Assembly (NCBI RefSeq): GCF_003555545.1
Contig: NZ_CP032157.1
Coordinates: forward strand, 6,452,546-6,516,545
DNA length: 64,000 bases
DNA from: Paraflavitalea soli
Lineage (GTDB): Bacteria > Bacteroidota > Bacteroidia > Chitinophagales > Chitinophagaceae
Reading direction: 5' to 3'
Position numbers and translations under genes: made by a program. Position 1 is the stretch's first letter, and each line of letters begins with the position of its first letter. This document shows, one piece after another, positions 62,324-64,000 of this stretch. The notes under the pieces were generated by a model. It had not been told where the DNA came from and searched no databases. It was given only the letters and a program-made list of their open reading frames with translations.

Positions 62324-62363
62324 AAAATCGCTGAGGTGAACCTGGTTGTTCATCCTCAGCGAT
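62321..62363 (-). terminator. Terminator of the barrel-gene operon
   Basis: ATCGCTGAGG (62327-62336) pairs perfectly with CCTCAGCGAT (62354-62363), and the stem extends by TGAA/TTCA across a one-base bulge. On the minus strand the stem is followed by TTTTTTATTTCC. Confidence 0.85.
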
Positions 62364-62389
62364 CGTACTTTCATGGCTGTACATTGGCT

Positions 62390-63223
62390 CTACCAGCTGC
62401 TGATCCTGATACCTACACTGTAGGGGGTGAGGTCCAATCCACGTTCGAAGATGCTTTCAGAAGCATAAGAACCGTATAATTTTACAGGGCCTAATCCCAG
62501 CTCGGCTAAATACTGGAGCTTCCAGGGGCGGAGGTCAAAATCATCACGCTTTTTACGTTTGCCATCTGCATCGGTGATGGTTTTCTGGCGGCTGGCATAC
62601 AGGTAGCCTGCACTGGCGCCAAACGCCAGGCTAAATCCTCTTTCACGCTGAGGGGTAAAGTTGAACTCCAGCAACATGGGCACGGTCACATACTCGGCCA
62701 CCAGTTTATTCTTGCTGTACTTGGTGGCAAGGTCCATGATCACGGTAGTACGGGGCTCGGTGAGGAACTTAACGGGCTCTTTGAAGCGGTAGTTGTTCAT
62801 GTCGATGCCGAGGCCGTATTTCAGGTTTACCGCATGCTTAATGAGGTTGAGGCGCTGCATGAAGAACCAGATATTGACATTCGAAGATTTTACGGCTTTC
62901 AGTTTAAACCAGTCTTCATTTGATAGCGGTGCAAAAGCCTGTGCTTCGAGACTGCTATAGTTGGTCTTGTCATTGAAATTGGTGAAGCCCAGGTCGAGGA
63001 TCAGCCAATTGGTGCTGATGTTGGAGGGCTTGTATTTACGGCGGTAGACACGGGTCCTTTCGCGGTCATTGTCTTCTTTGGCGCTTCCGCCGCCTGAGCG
63101 CACGATGATCATCTTACCTATCCGGATTGTATCGCTTTTGGGTTGCTGGGTGGTGGTATCTGTTTGAGCCATTGCTGAACATGCCATACCTATTCCCGCC
63201 AGGAGGGTTAACATCCTTTTCAT
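62390..63223 (-). CDS. Predicted outer-membrane beta-barrel protein
   Basis: A 277-residue protein: Sec signal ending AMAQ (residue 20), a polar linker with a Gly-Gly-Gly-Ser run, then alternating aromatic-rich strands (STNWLILDLGFTNF, LEFNFTPQRERGFSLAFGASAGYLYAS, LQYLAELGLGPVKLYGSYAS) typical of a small outer-membrane barrel. It lies 28 bases downstream of the linker protein cut by the right edge. I infer the two work together. Confidence 0.75.
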   Translation of the reverse strand: MKRMLTLLAGIGMACSAMAQTDTTTQQPKSDTIRIGKMIIVRSGGGSAKEDNDRERTRVYRRKYKPSNISTNWLILDLGFTNFNDKTNYSSLEAQAFAPLSNEDWFKLKAVKSSNVNIWFFMQRLNLIKHAVNLKYGLGIDMNNYRFKEPVKFLTEPRTTVIMDLATKYSKNKLVAEYVTVPMLLEFNFTPQRERGFSLAFGASAGYLYASRQKTITDADGKRKKRDDFDLRPWKLQYLAELGLGPVKLYGSYASESIFERGLDLTPYSVGIRISSW

Positions 63224-63251
63224 ACTTCTAAATTTACTTGTGTAATGGAGA

Positions 63252-64000
63252 TTATTTTAACGCGAATTCAAAACTTGCTATACGGATGCTTGATTTTTCA
63301 TGGTCCGTATCGGCATTGGTTGCTTTGTCAAAAACACGGGACACCTTCCGGAAGAAGCCACGCATTCTGTTTTTCTTATTATCAGGTTCAGTTGGATAGT
63401 AAGGTTCATCTTGATAGTCGGGTTTTGAAACAGGGTTGAGCGTTGCCATGCTTGCATTGATGTTCTTTTCTATTTCATGCGCTGTTAACCCGGTAGGAGT
63501 TGTAATAAGCTTGTTTGTTTCTCCTACAGTGCTTGCTGTTAAAGGCTTGTTCGTTTTTTCTTTATCCAGATCTGTCCGTACAGCCATCTTCTTCTCTTCT
63601 TCTTGTGGTACGTTTATCACCTCTGGAATGTTACGGGGAGCCTCAATATTTTTTCTTTCTTTCTTGTTAACGGTTGCGAAGCCTGTTGTTTTGTTGTCTT
63701 TAACAGGAACTGGTACTACCCGTGCAGGTTGATCAATATTCTTCTTGTCTTCCTTATTGGTCGCTAAATCAGGTGTAGGTGCCGTTGTCTGGTCGGGTGC
63801 AATTACTTTATCAGTAGTAGCGGCAATGTTCTGTTGAGTTTGTTCCTTGATGGCAGGTGTTGGTTGTTTTACCTGTGGGGCCTCAGTGTTTTTGGCAACA
63901 TTCTTTTCTCCGCCTGGTTGTACCTTACCTCCATCTTTGGTGAGGGTATACCAGGTGGTTGCTCCCACAAACAAGAGTACAACAGCTGCGGCAGCGATTT
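63252..64000 (-). CDS. Membrane-anchored linker protein, truncated by the right edge
   Basis: The frame is open to base 64000, so the N-terminus lies beyond the window. The visible part begins with a transmembrane span (IAAAAVVLLFVGATTWYTL) followed by about 230 extracytoplasmic residues, mostly a charged Lys/Thr/Pro-rich linker, ending with RMRGFFRKVSRVFDKATNAD, a motif I associate with Bacteroidota anti-sigma-like proteins. Architecture resembles the N-terminal part of the product at 31165. A sigma gene may lie to the right. Confidence 0.65.
   Translation of the reverse strand, partial: IAAAAVVLLFVGATTWYTLTKDGGKVQPGGEKNVAKNTEAPQVKQPTPAIKEQTQQNIAATTDKVIAPDQTTAPTPDLATNKEDKKNIDQPARVVPVPVKDNKTTGFATVNKKERKNIEAPRNIPEVINVPQEEEKKMAVRTDLDKEKTNKPLTASTVGETNKLITTPTGLTAHEIEKNINASMATLNPVSKPDYQDEPYYPTEPDNKKNRMRGFFRKVSRVFDKATNADTDHEKSSIRIASFEFALK

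Overview
The window looks like chromosomal DNA from a member of the Bacteroidota, most likely family Chitinophagaceae. This is inferred, not searched. The evidence is a gliding-type ABC ATPase (GldA), lipoprotein and beta-barrel envelope proteins, a DUF4259 gene, TAnnTTTG-type promoter cores, and a single-operon SUF pathway with SufE and SufT. I saw no rRNA, tRNA, CRISPR array, prophage or insertion sequence. The content is core metabolism, envelope and transport genes separated by repeat-rich spacers.

Layout, left to right. 0-6 kb: an acyl-CoA synthetase cut by the left edge, a PLP decarboxylase plus branched-chain aminotransferase pair, a dihydropteridine-reductase-like SDR and a lone glycogen-binding (CBM48) domain. 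6.5-10.7 kb: a two-component system (response regulator, then a GTG-started histidine kinase) and an AraC regulator. 11.5-17.6 kb: an ArsR repressor, likely operator palindromes and a complete tripartite RND efflux operon (adaptor, pump, TolC-like channel). 17.8-24.2 kb: a complete minus-strand SUF operon in the order sufA-B-C-D-S-E-T. 25-27.2 kb: an Asp/Asn beta-hydroxylase-like protein, APS kinase and a sulfotransferase-like protein, which together suggest a sulfation module. 27.4-36 kb: Bcr/CflA-type MFS pump, lipid kinase, SurE, an ECF sigma factor with an unusual one-piece inner-membrane to beta-barrel partner, MutL and a Uma2-type protein.

36-47 kb: a GH3/beta-lactamase fusion, carbonic anhydrase, GldA, DUF4259, enolase, a FtsB/DivIC-like protein, endonuclease III and a 796-residue GAF-like protein. 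47-52.5 kb: an XRE regulator beside a perfect 22-bp palindrome, a SdiA-regulated-type lipoprotein, an HD-domain protein fused to a Pycsar-effector-like membrane module, an unpaired 2-oxoacid oxidoreductase alpha subunit and a polysaccharide deacetylase lipoprotein. 52.7-64 kb: a SulP transporter with a second carbonic anhydrase, an MHS-type MFS transporter with a small membrane partner, acetyl-CoA synthetase, an alpha/beta hydrolase, an L,D-transpeptidase, a YdcZ-type transporter, and a beta-barrel gene downstream of a membrane-anchored linker protein cut by the right edge.

The most interesting signals are: (1) the HD plus Pycsar-TM-like fusion; (2) the hydroxylase, APS kinase and sulfotransferase trio; (3) the ECF sigma partner that joins a cytoplasmic head, one membrane span, a long linker and a barrel in one chain, with a possible split version at the right edge; (4) phase-perfect short tandem repeats of period 7, 8 or 11 in several spacers, with one run inside mutL; (5) three copies of a 37-nt palindromic element; and (6) the operator-like array between the ArsR gene and the efflux operon.
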